Notes: generated by a model not told the origin, from the letters alone. Numbered from the stretch's first letter, positions 1 to 8,381 are shown. The stretch is 16,880 nucleotides of DNA from CAWCKS01 sp963763485 (GCA_963763485.1 CAVXOW010000002.1:1-16880), one strand, 5' to 3'. Program-made: numbers and translations.

Positions 1-1143
1 CTTGCCGCCGCGATTCGCGTAATCGTCGAGGATGCGGTCCCGCTCGGGCTTGGGCAGACCCGCGAGTTGTTTGACATGCGCATAGAAGCGCACGAGATCG
101 TTGCCTTCCTCGCGCAATATGGCACGAAATGCCGGAACGCGATCAGTGTAGAGTGCAATCGCGGCAAGATTCGCGTTGTTTGGGTGATGTGCAGAACCAC
201 CCTTCGTAGCCGATGAGACCTGGGTCGTTCACTTTGGCCGCGTCGTACGCCACCCTCATCGCAGCAAAAGCCTCCTCCTTCAGCCGGCGCTTCTCGCTCG
301 CAGGAGCGCTACTGGCATAGATCTCCGCGAGTCGCGATCGCGTTTTGCGGACCAGCGCATTGAATTCTGCACGCGTCCGCTCCGTGCGTTCGAACTGCGC
401 CACGAGTTCGGGACTATGCTCATGCGCCAACCATCGTTGGAGTCCGGCGCGTTCGACGGTGACCGCATACGATTCGTTGAACACGGTGTCGCCTGGTACA
501 TAAAGCAGCTGATGCGCGAGCTCGTGGAAAATGAGCCTCGCAACCTCGGTCTCCGGCCAGCGGACGAACGATGACAAGACCGGATCGTCGAAATAACCAA
601 GTGTCGAGTACGCCGGAACGTTTCCTACGTAGACGTCGTCTCCCTGCAGACTCGAGGCGCTTCGCCTCGCTAATAGCGTCCGCATGCCGGAAATAGCCGC
701 GATAGCTGACGCAGCCCGCGACCGGAAAGCACCAATCGCGCGGGGACAACGACAGCTCCGGCGTCGCAAATACCGTCCATGAGACAAAAGGACGGCCAAG
801 ATCGGTGTACCGCATATAGCTTCCATTTGCTGGCAGGTCAAGCTCACGACTTGCAAACTTGCGGATTTCCGCAATGCGCCCGAGGCGGGCCTTGAGAGCC
901 TCATCACTGGTATCTGCGATGACCTCGGGTATCGGCCGCGCACGCGATAACAGCTGCCATTCACCCCAAGCGCTCTGCCAATAGTAGTCGAGAGGCGAAG
1001 GCAACGCGCATGCACTCAGCAGACACGCCATCGACGCGACCGCGGCGATGCCGAACTTCCCGAAGATCGCGTTCTGCGCGTACGCGCTTCTCGGTACCAG
1101 CGCCGGTTGCCCCGGCACAAAGCCACTGCCAGATGGTACGCAT
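1..1143 (-). CDS. Predicted aminopeptidase (COG4324/PF10023 type), lipoprotein, frameshifted, 3' end outside window
   Basis: A putative zinc aminopeptidase, probably anchored in the envelope as a lipoprotein. The N-terminal part (frame ending near 660) has a hydrophobic stretch with a lipobox (LLSAC) and then the family's conserved start (SPLDYYWQ, GEWQLL, SYRGYF). The next frame carries VYVGNVPAYSTLGYFDDP and the metal site HELAH, with a downstream NESYA glutamate. The last frame (1-180) continues NNANLAAIALYTDRVPAF and runs off the left edge. Removing one G from GGG near 650 and one A from AAA near 170-175 restores a single reading frame, so these look like sequence errors. Start choice: an ATG at 1143 has GGAGG at 1153-1157, nine bases upstream, but using it needs a third shift before the lipobox; a GTG at 1118 is in frame. 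The gene lies downstream of the M16 peptidase on the same strand. Its natural substrate is unknown. Confidence 0.8.
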
Positions 1144-1295
1144 TTCCATGATCCTCCATCAAAAGCTGCAGCGATTCTGACCGTCTACGGATGTCGCCGT
1201 CTTGAGTCGTCGTTGACATGAAGTGCACACAATAGTTCAGGTGCACCGGCTGCGTTTAGGTGCCGGAACCCCGATGCGGCAGTGGCATCGCCGCG

Positions 1296-4008
1296 TCAGT
1301 GCTTATCTGGCGCCGGGCCTTGCACGACCTGCACCCAATGCTGCGGCTGCAGGTATCGCTTGAGCGCGTCCTGTACCTGCTGTGCGGTCAGCTCGAGATA
1401 GTGCCCGGCAGCCACCATCGGTTGATTCAGTGGTTCGCCCCTGTAACTCCACCTCAGCAGCGAGCGCGCAATGCGGTTCACGCTCGCGACCTCCAAGCGG
1501 GATCGAGCGGATCTGATACTGGCGCGCGTTATCGAGCTCGTCGTCTCTCACGCCCGTCTGCTGCATGGCCCTGATGTTGTCCAGCACCAGCGCATCTACC
1601 GGCGCCACCTTGTCCGGGTCGCTTCCGTACTCGACATAGAAGATCGAACGCGAGCGGTCGAACTGCAGGCGGGACTCGGCACCGTAGGCGTAGCCGTGCT
1701 TGACGCGAATGTCCGCCATCAGCCGCGAAGCGAAGCCGTTGCCGCCGAGCACGTCGTTGCCGAGCTGCAGCGCATAGCGATTCGCATCGTACAGGTCGAG
1801 CTCCAGCGTCTGGCCCATCAGCACCTGATCCTGGGATGCGTAGGGATTCGGCACGACCGCGTAGCTCGGCAGATTGGGCGGCACCCTGGGTGGAATCACA
1901 TTGGGTTTCGGGCCCTGCGCCTTCCATTGGCCGAAGTACTTCTCGATCTCCGCCTTTGCCTGATCCGGCGTGACGTCGCCGACCACTACGATCGTGGTCA
2001 GGTCGGGACGGTAGGCGTCGTCGAAGTAGTGCCTGACATCGGCCGGAGCGAGCTTGCCGACCGTCGCGGGCGTCGCTTCGCGCAGGCTGGGGATCGCCGG
2101 CGGGCAGCAGGCCCTGCCTGAGCGCGCGGAGCATCTTGTACTCCGGTGTCTGCAGCTCGCCGGCGAGCGTCCGTGCCAGCGTCTGCTGCTGGACAGCGAA
2201 TGCCTGCTGAGGCAGCGCCGGATGCAGTACGTTGTCAGCCAGCAGCTGCAGACCCCGATCGAAGTCGGCGCTCGGCACGGAGAGACTGAAGTCCTCACCG
2301 CCGGACTCGCTCGCGGCGATGGCGTCGAGCGCCTTGTGGAACGCCGTCCGGTCGAGTGTCGCCGTGCCGTAATCGAACAACGATGCGAGCAGCCGGCCGA
2401 CACCTTCCTGGCCTGCGGGCTCCTGCAATCCGGCATCGTGATCGACGTGGCCGACCACGGTGACGGTCTTGCTGACCGTCTCGGGCTGCACGATCAGCGT
2501 GATCCCGTTGGCGAGTTTCAGCTGCGTCGGATCGAGTGTCCAGTGCGGCATCTCCAGCCGGGCGAGCGCCTGGGCCGCCCAGTCCGGAAGCGGCACGTCC
2601 AGCTTGTCGTTGCCGGCGAAGGACTCGGTGCCGCCGAAGCCCGAACTGTCCGGCGGACGCTTGCCGTTGGCATCGGGCGTCAGCACGATGGTCACGCGCG
2701 CCTGCGGCCTGAGATATTCGCGCGCGATGCGGTTGACGTCGTCCGCCGTGACCGCCTGAATTCGCTGCTCGGCCGCCTCCGGTGAATCGAGTCCCTGCCA
2801 GGCGAGCGCCCGCGACCATGCGCTGGCAAGGCTCACCGCACTGTTCTTATTGAATTCGAATTGCGCGAGCTCGGAGCGTTTGGCGGCCTCGACCAGGTCG
2901 GGCGACACGCCGTCCTTGAGCAACGCTTCGATCGTGCGGTCGAGATGCGCCCGCGCCTGCTGCGCGTCGCCGCCCTTCGCGAACCCGACCTCGACACTGG
3001 CGATGCCGCCGTGGCTGAACGGCTGGATCTGCGCGTCGGCGCTGAGCACCGTGCCTTGCGCAGCCAGCTCGGAGAGCCCGCTGCGGGGATTGTTGAGAAC
3101 ATCGACCAGCACCTGCGCGGCGGCATCGTCGTTCGAAATCATGCCCGGCATGCGGTACAGGAACTGCACCGTGCCGGTGGCGTCCGGCGTGGTGCGCGCG
3201 ATGGTCTGCGCCTTGAACGGTTTCAGCGTCACCGGCTTGCGCGCCGGCGTGGGCCGGGACGGCATCGAGCCGAACAGCGCCTTGACGTTGTCCAGCGTCG
3301 CCGATGGGTCGACGTCGCCGACGATCACCAGGATCGCGTTGCCCGGCTGATACCAGTCATCGTAGAACGCGCGCAGCATCTTCGACGTGGTCTTGTCGAA
3401 GGAGGGCCGCGTGCCCAGAGGATCCTTGGCATAGCCGGTGCCGGCGTACAGGATGTCTTCCGCCCGCTCGAACGCGAGGAAGCCGGGGTCCGAGATGTCG
3501 CGGGAGACTTCCTGCTCGATCGCGCCCCGCTCGAGCTTCCAGTCCGCGTCGGTCAGCAGCGCGCCGCGCATGCGGCCGGCTTCGATGCGCAGCAGCACGT
3601 CGAGGTAGGTGGCGGGTGCGACGAAGGTGTACTGAGTGGCGTCATTGGTGGTGAAGGCGTTGCTCTCGCCGCCCATCTTGCCGGTGATTTCATTCAACTG
3701 GGCGCCGGTCAAGCCCTTGCTGCCGCGGAACATCATGTGCTCCAGCGCATGCGCGGTGCCCGGAAAGCCCTTCGGCGTCTGATAACCGCCGGCGAGGTAG
3801 GTGACCTGGGTGGTGACGACCGGCGCCAGCGTGTCGCGCACGATAACCACGCGCAGGCCGTTGTCGAGGACAGCGCGCAGCACACCGCCCCCCGGTGCGG
3901 CCGTCGCGGCCGAGGGCGCGCTCGCGGCGCGAACGGGCCAGGGGCCGGCGAGCAGCCGAATGCGAGCATGACGCCGGCGGCCAGCGTTGGGAGGAGGCGA
4001 AGTTTCAT
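1296..4008 (-). CDS. M16 (pitrilysin/insulinase) family zinc peptidase, two-domain, frameshifted
   Basis: A secreted or lipid-anchored M16 metallopeptidase, about 900 residues when the frames are joined, which is usual for tandem two-domain members. The N-terminal half has the inverted zinc motif HALEH (residues about 86-90) and the third ligand glutamate about 75 residues later in AIEQE. The C-terminal half has the M16 fold signatures (DLTTIVVVGDVTPDQA, GGNGFASRLMADIR, KHGYAYGA) but no HxxEH, as expected for the non-catalytic partner domain. The start at 4008 is preceded by TAGGAG at normal spacing and gives a signal peptide with a lipobox-like FGC. Three frame changes are needed: about 3930-3960, about 2105 (CCCC run) and about 1498. 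Homology continues across each (for example QIRSIP then EVASVNRIARSLLRW), so they are probably sequence errors. It lies between the creatininase-family gene and the aminopeptidase, all on the minus strand. Confidence 0.9.
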
Positions 4009-4374
4009 CGGATTGGGCTCCTACGGCGAAGGATGGTCGAGCGGAGAGCGGAGCGGCATACGATTCAGCTCCGTCGACGTGACCGATGAGCCGCCCGGGC
4101 GGGTCGATCCGGCGCCCCGGCATCGCGGTCAGCGCGCGTCGTTGCCGACGAAGACTCGGGCCGCGCTATGACATCGGATGTGCCCCGCCTGTTCACCCGG
4201 TCTTGCATTCAGGCGGAGCGGCTACTCCCGGCCGATGCGGACCAGCGGACGAATGGACCGGCGGGTCGGCAGGACGCCGCCGAGGTTAGCCGATCCGGGA
4301 GGCGTTCGCGCGGGTCACGGAGCGAGGATCCGGGCTAGAAGGGTGGGGTGCGATCAATCGCCGAAACGCGGCGC
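4009..4374. other. Intergenic stretch, no gene recognised
   Basis: This 366-base stretch separates the stop of the creatininase-family gene from the start of the M16 peptidase. Open frames here are antisense or extensions of neighbours, and none shows a recognisable family. The only element I can support is the ribosome-binding sequence just upstream of 4008 (minus strand TAGGAG). I saw no hairpin with a T-run and no clear promoter. Confidence 0.5.
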
Positions 4375-5130
4375 TCATTGCGTCGTTGTCGTCTTGCCCT
4401 TGTTGGCGATCGCCTTTCTAATCGCCTCGACCGTCTTGGTTGCGCGGAACTCGACGATCTTCTTCGCGATCTCGGTCGCCTTCGCCTTGTCTGCAATGTT
4501 AACGCCGTCGATGGTCGCTTTGCCAATTTTCACCCGCTGTTCCCACCGGATCGTGTTGGGATCGGTGTGGAACATGTTAAGCGATATTGCCGGATCGTCG
4601 TGAATGTGGTCGGAAACGCTTGGCATGCGTACGCCGATCTCAACGAGATACTGGAGAACACCAGCGTAGTCGTAGTACTCGGGAATGTGCGCGACGACGG
4701 GGCTGCCCTTCCACTTGGCGCTGAGTTTCTCGGCGACAGCTTTCTGGCCCGCCTGGTTGCCGCCGCTGTCGCCGATCAGGATGATGTTCCGGAACCCATG
4801 CGCCTTTAGGCTTGACACGGTATCGGTCAGCACAGCCTCGAACGTTGCCTCCCGCACAGTCAGCGTGCCCGGCGTGACCATGTGGCCGGTCATGGGATCG
4901 ATGCCGCCCTCGGGCACGAGCGCGATGATGGGCGCGCACAGCGCGTTGCCAAGCTTGCGGGCAATGGCGTCACAGTTCGACTTCAGCACGTAGTTGTGCT
5001 TGCCGAGCGCCAGCCATGGGCCGTTCGGCTCGATGCCGCCGGTGGAAATGATCGCGGTGGTCTTTCCCGCTTTCATCGCGTCGCGCACGTCCATCCAAGT
5101 CATCTCTTCCAGCCACACGGTGTCGGGCGC
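4375..5130 (-). CDS. Creatininase-family amidohydrolase, 5' end lost at an IS junction
   Basis: About 250 residues match the creatininase (PF02633) fold from PDTVWLEEMTWMDVRDAMKAGKT onward. Visible signatures are GGIEPNGPWLALGKHNYV, PEGGIDPMTGHM, the glycine-rich FRNIILIGDSGGNQ loop and PEYYDY. Classical creatininase uses EQHGPH and NGHGGN; here those positions read EPNGPW and GDSGGN, so the metal set differs. From memory this resembles a secreted proteobacterial subfamily, and the substrate is unknown. Members of that type begin with a signal peptide, but here the frame runs upstream without a stop into the fragment of an IS481-type transposase gene (in a different frame), so the leader and true start are missing. 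No good start codon with a ribosome site is visible near 5130. The long frame reaching 5457 is a composite, not a real fusion protein. Confidence 0.75.
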   Translation of the reverse strand, partial: APDTVWLEEMTWMDVRDAMKAGKTTAIISTGGIEPNGPWLALGKHNYVLKSNCDAIARKLGNALCAPIIALVPEGGIDPMTGHMVTPGTLTVREATFEAVLTDTVSSLKAHGFRNIILIGDSGGNQAGQKAVAEKLSAKWKGSPVVAHIPEYYDYAGVLQYLVEIGVRMPSVSDHIHDDPAISLNMFHTDPNTIRWEQRVKIGKATIDGVNIADKAKATEIAKKIVEFRATKTVEAIRKAIANKGKTTTTQ

Positions 5131-5245
5131 TGCAGAGGGTTGGGCGTGTCGATGCAGTTGTCTCGGGTCGGCCCAAGTCCGTGGGGACCAGCGTCCGCCG
5201 GACCCGCGGTCGCGCGGCGGCGGCGACTGCCGGGACAACGCATAC

Positions 5246-5674
5246 TTTGTAATCGGCGCACCACAAGTCGTTGGGCGCGCTCGGCCTGGACAAGCCGGTG
5301 CCCTGAGCCTTGTACGGATGGCGCCGACGGCCACGGCTAACCAGGCCGTGGCGATCAAGCACCGCGTGCACCGTACTGATCGCCGGCGTCTGGACGTCGT
5401 CGTGCAACCGGCGCAGCTTCTCGCGGATCTTGGGTGCACCCCAGCTCGGATGCTCACGCTGCAGTCGCACGATCAGCGTTTCGACCTGCACCGGTAGCTG
5501 GTTCGCATGCCGGTAGGGCCGTCGGCTGCGATCGGTCAGTCCAATGACACCGCAGTCCTTGTACTGCTCGTAGATCTTGTAGCCGGTCTTGCGCGAGATA
5601 TCGAATTCCCGGCAGAGCACTGCCATCTTCTCGCCGCCGAGGAGCCGGGCCACAAACCGCAGCCGCTCATCCAT
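5246..5674 (-). pseudogene. IS481-family transposase, N-terminal fragment
   Basis: A remnant of a DDE transposase. From the ATG at 5674 (AGGAG about 10 bases upstream) the 143 residues match the IS481 pattern: MDERLRFVARLLGGEKMAVL, the helix-turn-helix EFDISRKTGYKIYEQYK, DRSRRPYRHANQ, HPSWGAPKIREKL, and APNDLWCADYK, which contains the first catalytic aspartate. After that lysine the family should read GEF or similar, but the sequence changes abruptly at about 5246. The rest of the catalytic core (second D and E) is absent, so the fragment cannot transpose. The far side of the break runs into the 5' part of the creatininase-family gene. Confidence 0.85.
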
Positions 5675-5694
5675 CTTGGAACACTCCTGCCAAG

Positions 5695-5718
5695 GCACTT
5701 TGCGCTCCCGCAAAGTGC
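5695..5718. repeat. Perfect inverted repeat, 10-bp arms and 4-base loop
   Basis: GCACTTTGCG and CGCAAAGTGC flank CTCC. The repeat lies about 20 bases upstream of the transposase ATG, inside the IS leader, so it could form a hairpin in the transposase mRNA leader or be a protein site. Confidence 0.75.
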
Positions 5719-5723
5719 AGAAG

Positions 5724-5743
5724 TGTTACCCATCTCCCCGGAA
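5724..5743. repeat. IS481-end direct repeat, copy 1
   Basis: This 20-base motif begins TGTTACCC and ends CCGGAA. It matches copy 2 at 17 of 20 positions, with start-to-start spacing of 25 bases. It is probably a transposase-binding subterminal repeat. Confidence 0.7.
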
Positions 5744-5748
5744 TGAAC

Positions 5749-5768
5749 TGTTACCCTTCTCTCGGGAA
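5749..5768. repeat. IS481-end direct repeat, copy 2
   Basis: The second copy of the TGTTACCC motif differs from copy 1 at three positions. It abuts the ribosome-binding sequence of the lipoprotein gene that starts at 5777, so the IS end may supply part of that gene's leader. Confidence 0.7.
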
Positions 5769-5776
5769 GGGCAAAA

Positions 5777-6163
5777 ATGACGACAAGAGTCTTCTCGACG
5801 GCAGTGGCCCTGCTCGCCGCTACGTTGCTGCTTGTCGTTTCGGGCTGCCAACAAGCAACTCGGCCGGCAGCGGCGACAGGCGGCATGACGGTGGCGGAAT
5901 CCGAAACGCTTTTCCGCGCAAAGGCATTGCAGGATCCTGGCAATGCCCGCCAGCAGGCTGCGCGCGGCACGTTCGATCCCGGATACGGAACCTACACGCT
6001 GGGCAAGTTGATGATCATGAAATTGCGCAATGACTGGACGGCGACGCGCGGCGGTCGCAGCGCGTGGAAGGCCTTTCACGACAAGTTCCTGAGCTACGGA
6101 GCGCCGCCGGTGCCTCTGGTGCGGCGCGCAATGCTCGGCGAGGCAGCAGGATCCTTGTTCTGA
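5777..6163 (+). CDS. Mini-lipoprotein: signal peptide joined to the C-terminal tail of a DUF885 protein
   Basis: A 128-residue lipoprotein. Residues 1-35 are a classic leader (hydrophobic core AVALLAATLLLVV, lipobox VSGC). From about residue 36 it reads as the extreme C-terminus of DUF885 (PF05960) proteins: GMTVAESETLF, RGTFDPGYGTYTLGKLMI, KLRNDW, FHDKFLSYGAPPVPLVRRAML. Full DUF885 proteins are about 600 residues with a peptidase-like HExxH region, so some 450-500 residues are missing and no catalytic site remains. GGAAGG lies about seven bases before the ATG, so it could be translated. The remnant IS end sits directly upstream. It is either an internal deletion scar kept in frame by chance or an assembly join. 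Expression and function are unknown. Confidence 0.75.
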   Translation: MTTRVFSTAVALLAATLLLVVSGCQQATRPAAATGGMTVAESETLFRAKALQDPGNARQQAARGTFDPGYGTYTLGKLMIMKLRNDWTATRGGRSAWKAFHDKFLSYGAPPVPLVRRAMLGEAAGSLF

Positions 6164-6226
6164 AATGGACGCTGGAATTGCCGGCCGCCGGTCGCGAATT
6201 CGGGCCGCCCTTGCGGGCAAGCCCGG

Positions 6227-6256
6227 TTGCCTTCGGCCCCCCGCGACGCGTATAAT
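6227..6256 (+). promoter_or_regulatory. Sigma-70 promoter of tRNA-Lys
   Basis: A TTGCCT -35 (6227-6232) and a perfect TATAAT -10 (6251-6256) are separated by 18 bases. Transcription would start near 6263, giving a leader of about 55 bases before the tRNA. Confidence 0.75.
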
Positions 6257-6316
6257 TTGTCGCATGGACGGAGCATTTTACGGACGCCAAGAAAGCTTCG
6301 GCCAGAAACTCAATCC

Positions 6317-6392
6317 GGGTCGTTAGCTCAGCTGGTAGAGCAGCGGACTCTTAATCCGTTGGTCGTAGGTTCGATCCCTACACGGCCTACCA
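6317..6392 (+). tRNA. tRNA-Lys(CTT)
   Basis: A complete 76-base cloverleaf with encoded CCA. The acceptor arms GGGTCGT and ACGGCCT pair with two G-U wobbles, the D-arm is TAGCTCAGCTGGTAGAGCA, the anticodon loop is CTCTTAA with CTT at 6350-6352, and the T-arm is GTAGG TTCGATC CCTAC. It matches the usual bacterial lysine tRNA closely. It forms its own unit between a consensus promoter and a terminator, and an integrase remnant follows downstream, as is common for tRNA-targeted islands. Confidence 0.97.
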
Positions 6393-6408
6393 ACCAAATC
6401 AAGAACTT

Positions 6409-6437
6409 GTTTGGCCTTTCCGGTCAAACGGGTTTTT
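6409..6437 (+). terminator. Rho-independent terminator of tRNA-Lys
   Basis: GTTTGGCC pairs with GGTCAAAC (eight pairs, one G-U) around a five-base loop, followed by GGG and TTTTT. It begins 17 bases after the tRNA CCA end. Confidence 0.8.
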
Positions 6438-6624
6438 GCGTCTGTGGATTGGGCTACTTTTGGACCACTCGCATTAGCGAGCCGGAAGTGGACCGACTCG
6501 GAGTCGAGTTCTCGACTTGCCCAAGATGAAGCAGATCGACGCGCCTGCAACCCAGGCGCGATGGCGCGTGCGGACGGCAACGTCCGCGCGCTTCGATCGC
6601 AGTGTTTCATTGTGGGGTTCGACC

Positions 6625-6867
6625 ATGGCATCCATCGACACACGCGTTCCACCGCACGGCAAGACTACTAGCTATCGCGCGGGGGCGAGCCTTAAGGGCT
6701 ATCCGCAACAGTCGGCGAGCTTCGCCAGCAAGACCAAAGCAAGGCAGTGGGCGGCGGGCATCGAATGGTGCCATCCTGCCCCGCGCCAGCAGCAGTGCCC
6801 GAGCAGCGACGGCGGAGCACGCTTGAGCTCCCCAGGTTCCAGCGACGCGCCGACAGCAAACGCATGA
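6625..6867 (+). pseudogene. Phage-type tyrosine integrase, N-terminal remnant
   Basis: From the ATG at 6625 the frame reads MASIDTRVPPHGKTTSYRAG, then SLKGYPQQSASFASKTKARQWAAGIE. This is the pattern of the N-terminal arm-binding part of tyrosine integrases (MASI-R...GK..Y-A-VRLKGFP-QTATF--KT-A--WA--IE). After about residue 45 the resemblance stops and the frame ends at 6867, overlapping the start of the TonB-like gene. No catalytic R-H-R-Y core is present. It lies about 230 bases downstream of tRNA-Lys, the classic place for an island integrase. The match is from memory and short, so confidence is moderate. The bases between 6438 and 6624 show no gene I can support. Confidence 0.6.
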
Positions 6868-8381
6868 GTCCTGAGCGCAGGCGACTGACGCATGCGCTGC
6901 TGCTCTCGCTGCTGATCCACATGTTGTTGTTGAGCCTGACCTTCGGTGGCCAGGGTTGGCTTCCGGGCTTCGGCTTTCCCTGGCAGGATCGACGGATCGA
7001 GGAACCCGATCTGCGCGTCGTAGTCGTTCCGGCGCAGGTCACAGCCACGGAGCCGGCCGTCACGCCAGTCACGGAGCCGTCGCAGCAGGAATCAGTCGAG
7101 CGGCCTGTTGCCAGCGGGCCGGCGCCGATGCCATCCGTGTCCCGTGCGCCGACCGCGCGGCAGAATGCACCAGCGATCGTGCCGGAGACGAATGCGAGGG
7201 CAGAGGTCAATTCAAGGACAGACGCCGCGACCGGTCCGGCCCCTGCGCAAACGCCTTTGCGCGCCGATCGACCGGGTGACACGGCGCCCCCGCCGATCCC
7301 CGCGCCGGCCGTGATCGCCTTGCCGCGGACCGACGAGGCCGCAGAGGTCGCACCCGCCGCTCCAGCGATGCCCGTCATTACGGCAGCGCCAAGCGTCTCG
7401 ATTCCGGAGAACCCGATGCCGTCGCTTCGAGATGCTGGCGATACAGCGTGGGCGCGAATCGACCAAGAGGCGGAGGAGCGAGTCGTTGAGCTGCTGAAGC
7501 CCGATCCCTCCAAGCAGGAGGAGCAACGGCAGGCGGAGCGGGTGGAGGCGGCGCGGCAGGACGCCGCCCGACAGGAAGCGGCGCGGGCCGAGAACGCGCG
7601 GCTGGAGGCCGAACGCCAAGAGGCCGCACGGCAGGCGGCAGACCTGCAAGAGGCGGCGCGACAAGAGGCGGCACGGCAGACCGCGCTACTAGAGGCCGCA
7701 AAGATCGAGGCCGCAAAGATCGAGGCCGCAGAGATCGAGGCCGCACGGATCGAAGCCGCAAAGGTCGAGGCCGCAAAGGTCGAAGCCGCAAAGATCGAAG
7801 CCGCAAAGATCGAAGCCGCAAAGATCGAAGCCGCAAAGATCGAAGCCGCAAAGATCGAAGCCGCAAAGGCCGAAGCCGCAAAGATCGAAGCCGCACGGGT
7901 CGACGCTGCGCAAGCGGCGGCCGCAAGACGGGAAGCGGCGCTTCGGGCGATAGGACGACAGCTGGACGAGGAGGCCGCGCGGCGTGAAGCTGCAACGTCC
8001 ACAGCGCGACTGTCACCCTCGTCGAGCAGCGCACGTCGATACAGGCTCTTCGGTCGCACTGACCCCAACGCGGAACTCATCCTGTACGCGGAAGCATGGG
8101 CCCGGAAGATCCAGCTGAACATGACGTTCAACATGGTCCGCGAAGCGGCGAAGCAGCCTCACACCGATCCCCTCGTGACGGTGGCCATTCGGAGCGACGG
8201 CTCGGTGGAGTCGGTGACCTTCGTTCAATCCAGCGGCGTGGCGGCCATCGACGACGCGATACGACGCATCGTGCACAGCCAGACGCCCTACCAAGTGTTC
8301 CCGCCGGGCCTGGCCAGCGAGTTCGACGTGATCGAGATCCGCCGAACCTGGTACTTCGACATGGCGATCCGGCTGTACTGA
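6864..8381 (+). CDS. TonB/TolA-like energy-transducing protein with long Ala/Glu coiled coil
   Basis: About 505 residues, anchored in the inner membrane and spanning the periplasm. Residues about 8-27 (THALLLSLLIHMLLLSLTF) form one N-terminal membrane helix. A Pro/Ala/Thr-rich stretch follows to about 200, then a charged Ala-Glu-Arg/Lys coiled coil (about 210-385) that includes 14 EAAKI-type pentads, then a TonB C-terminal domain (about 400-505: YAEAWARKIQ, DPLVTVAIRSDGSVESVTFVQSSG, FPPGLASEFDVIEIRRTWYF). This C-terminal form resembles betaproteobacterial TonB-family proteins. The start at 6864 is chosen because the membrane helix follows directly; the frame is open upstream to 6747 but that part overlaps the integrase remnant. 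No strong ribosome site is seen. No exbB/exbD, tolQ/R or receptor gene is adjacent, so its partner is unknown. Confidence 0.85.
   Translation: MSPERRRLTHALLLSLLIHMLLLSLTFGGQGWLPGFGFPWQDRRIEEPDLRVVVVPAQVTATEPAVTPVTEPSQQESVERPVASGPAPMPSVSRAPTARQNAPAIVPETNARAEVNSRTDAATGPAPAQTPLRADRPGDTAPPPIPAPAVIALPRTDEAAEVAPAAPAMPVITAAPSVSIPENPMPSLRDAGDTAWARIDQEAEERVVELLKPDPSKQEEQRQAERVEAARQDAARQEAARAENARLEAERQEAARQAADLQEAARQEAARQTALLEAAKIEAAKIEAAEIEAARIEAAKVEAAKVEAAKIEAAKIEAAKIEAAKIEAAKIEAAKAEAAKIEAARVDAAQAAAARREAALRAIGRQLDEEAARREAATSTARLSPSSSSARRYRLFGRTDPNAELILYAEAWARKIQLNMTFNMVREAAKQPHTDPLVTVAIRSDGSVESVTFVQSSGVAAIDDAIRRIVHSQTPYQVFPPGLASEFDVIEIRRTWYFDMAIRLY
7692..7901 (+). repeat. 15-bp coding tandem repeat, 14 units (EAAKI pentads)
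   Basis: Fourteen contiguous 15-base units of type GA(A/G)GCCGCAAAGATC encode EAAKI or close variants. Units 7-11 encode identical pentads and are almost identical in DNA, so the array probably grows and shrinks by slippage. Change stays in frame and alters only the length of the periplasmic coiled coil. Confidence 0.9.

Larger units (their letters stand above)
5246..5768 (-). mobile_element. Remnant of an IS481-family insertion sequence (transposase start and one terminus)
   Basis: The transposase fragment and the repeat-bearing end to its right form one half of an IS481-like element. The right end holds two direct copies of a TGTTACCC...GGAA motif, and the minus-strand form resembles the GGGGAGATGGGTAACA type of end I recall from this IS family. 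The left half and second terminus are missing. The outer tip lies within about 10 bases of the start codon at 5777. Confidence 0.7.

Noticed and set aside
2861..4171. Long plus-strand open frame opposite the M16 peptidase
   Set aside because: Arg/Gly-rich antisense reading of a GC-rich gene with no family features; the minus strand has clear M16 motifs.
4375..5457. A 360-residue creatininase protein with a long N-terminal extension
   Set aside because: The first ~105 residues are out-of-frame transposase sequence and unassigned junction DNA, not a conserved domain.
7692..7901. Regular repeats considered as a CRISPR array
   Set aside because: Units are contiguous 15-mers without spacers and are in frame within a coiled-coil gene.
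7689..7913. Minus-strand frame of repeated GFDLC pentads that looks like a repeat protein
   Set aside because: It is the exact antisense of the 15-bp EAAKI repeat of the TonB-like gene; a periodic repeat of length divisible by three makes every frame periodic.
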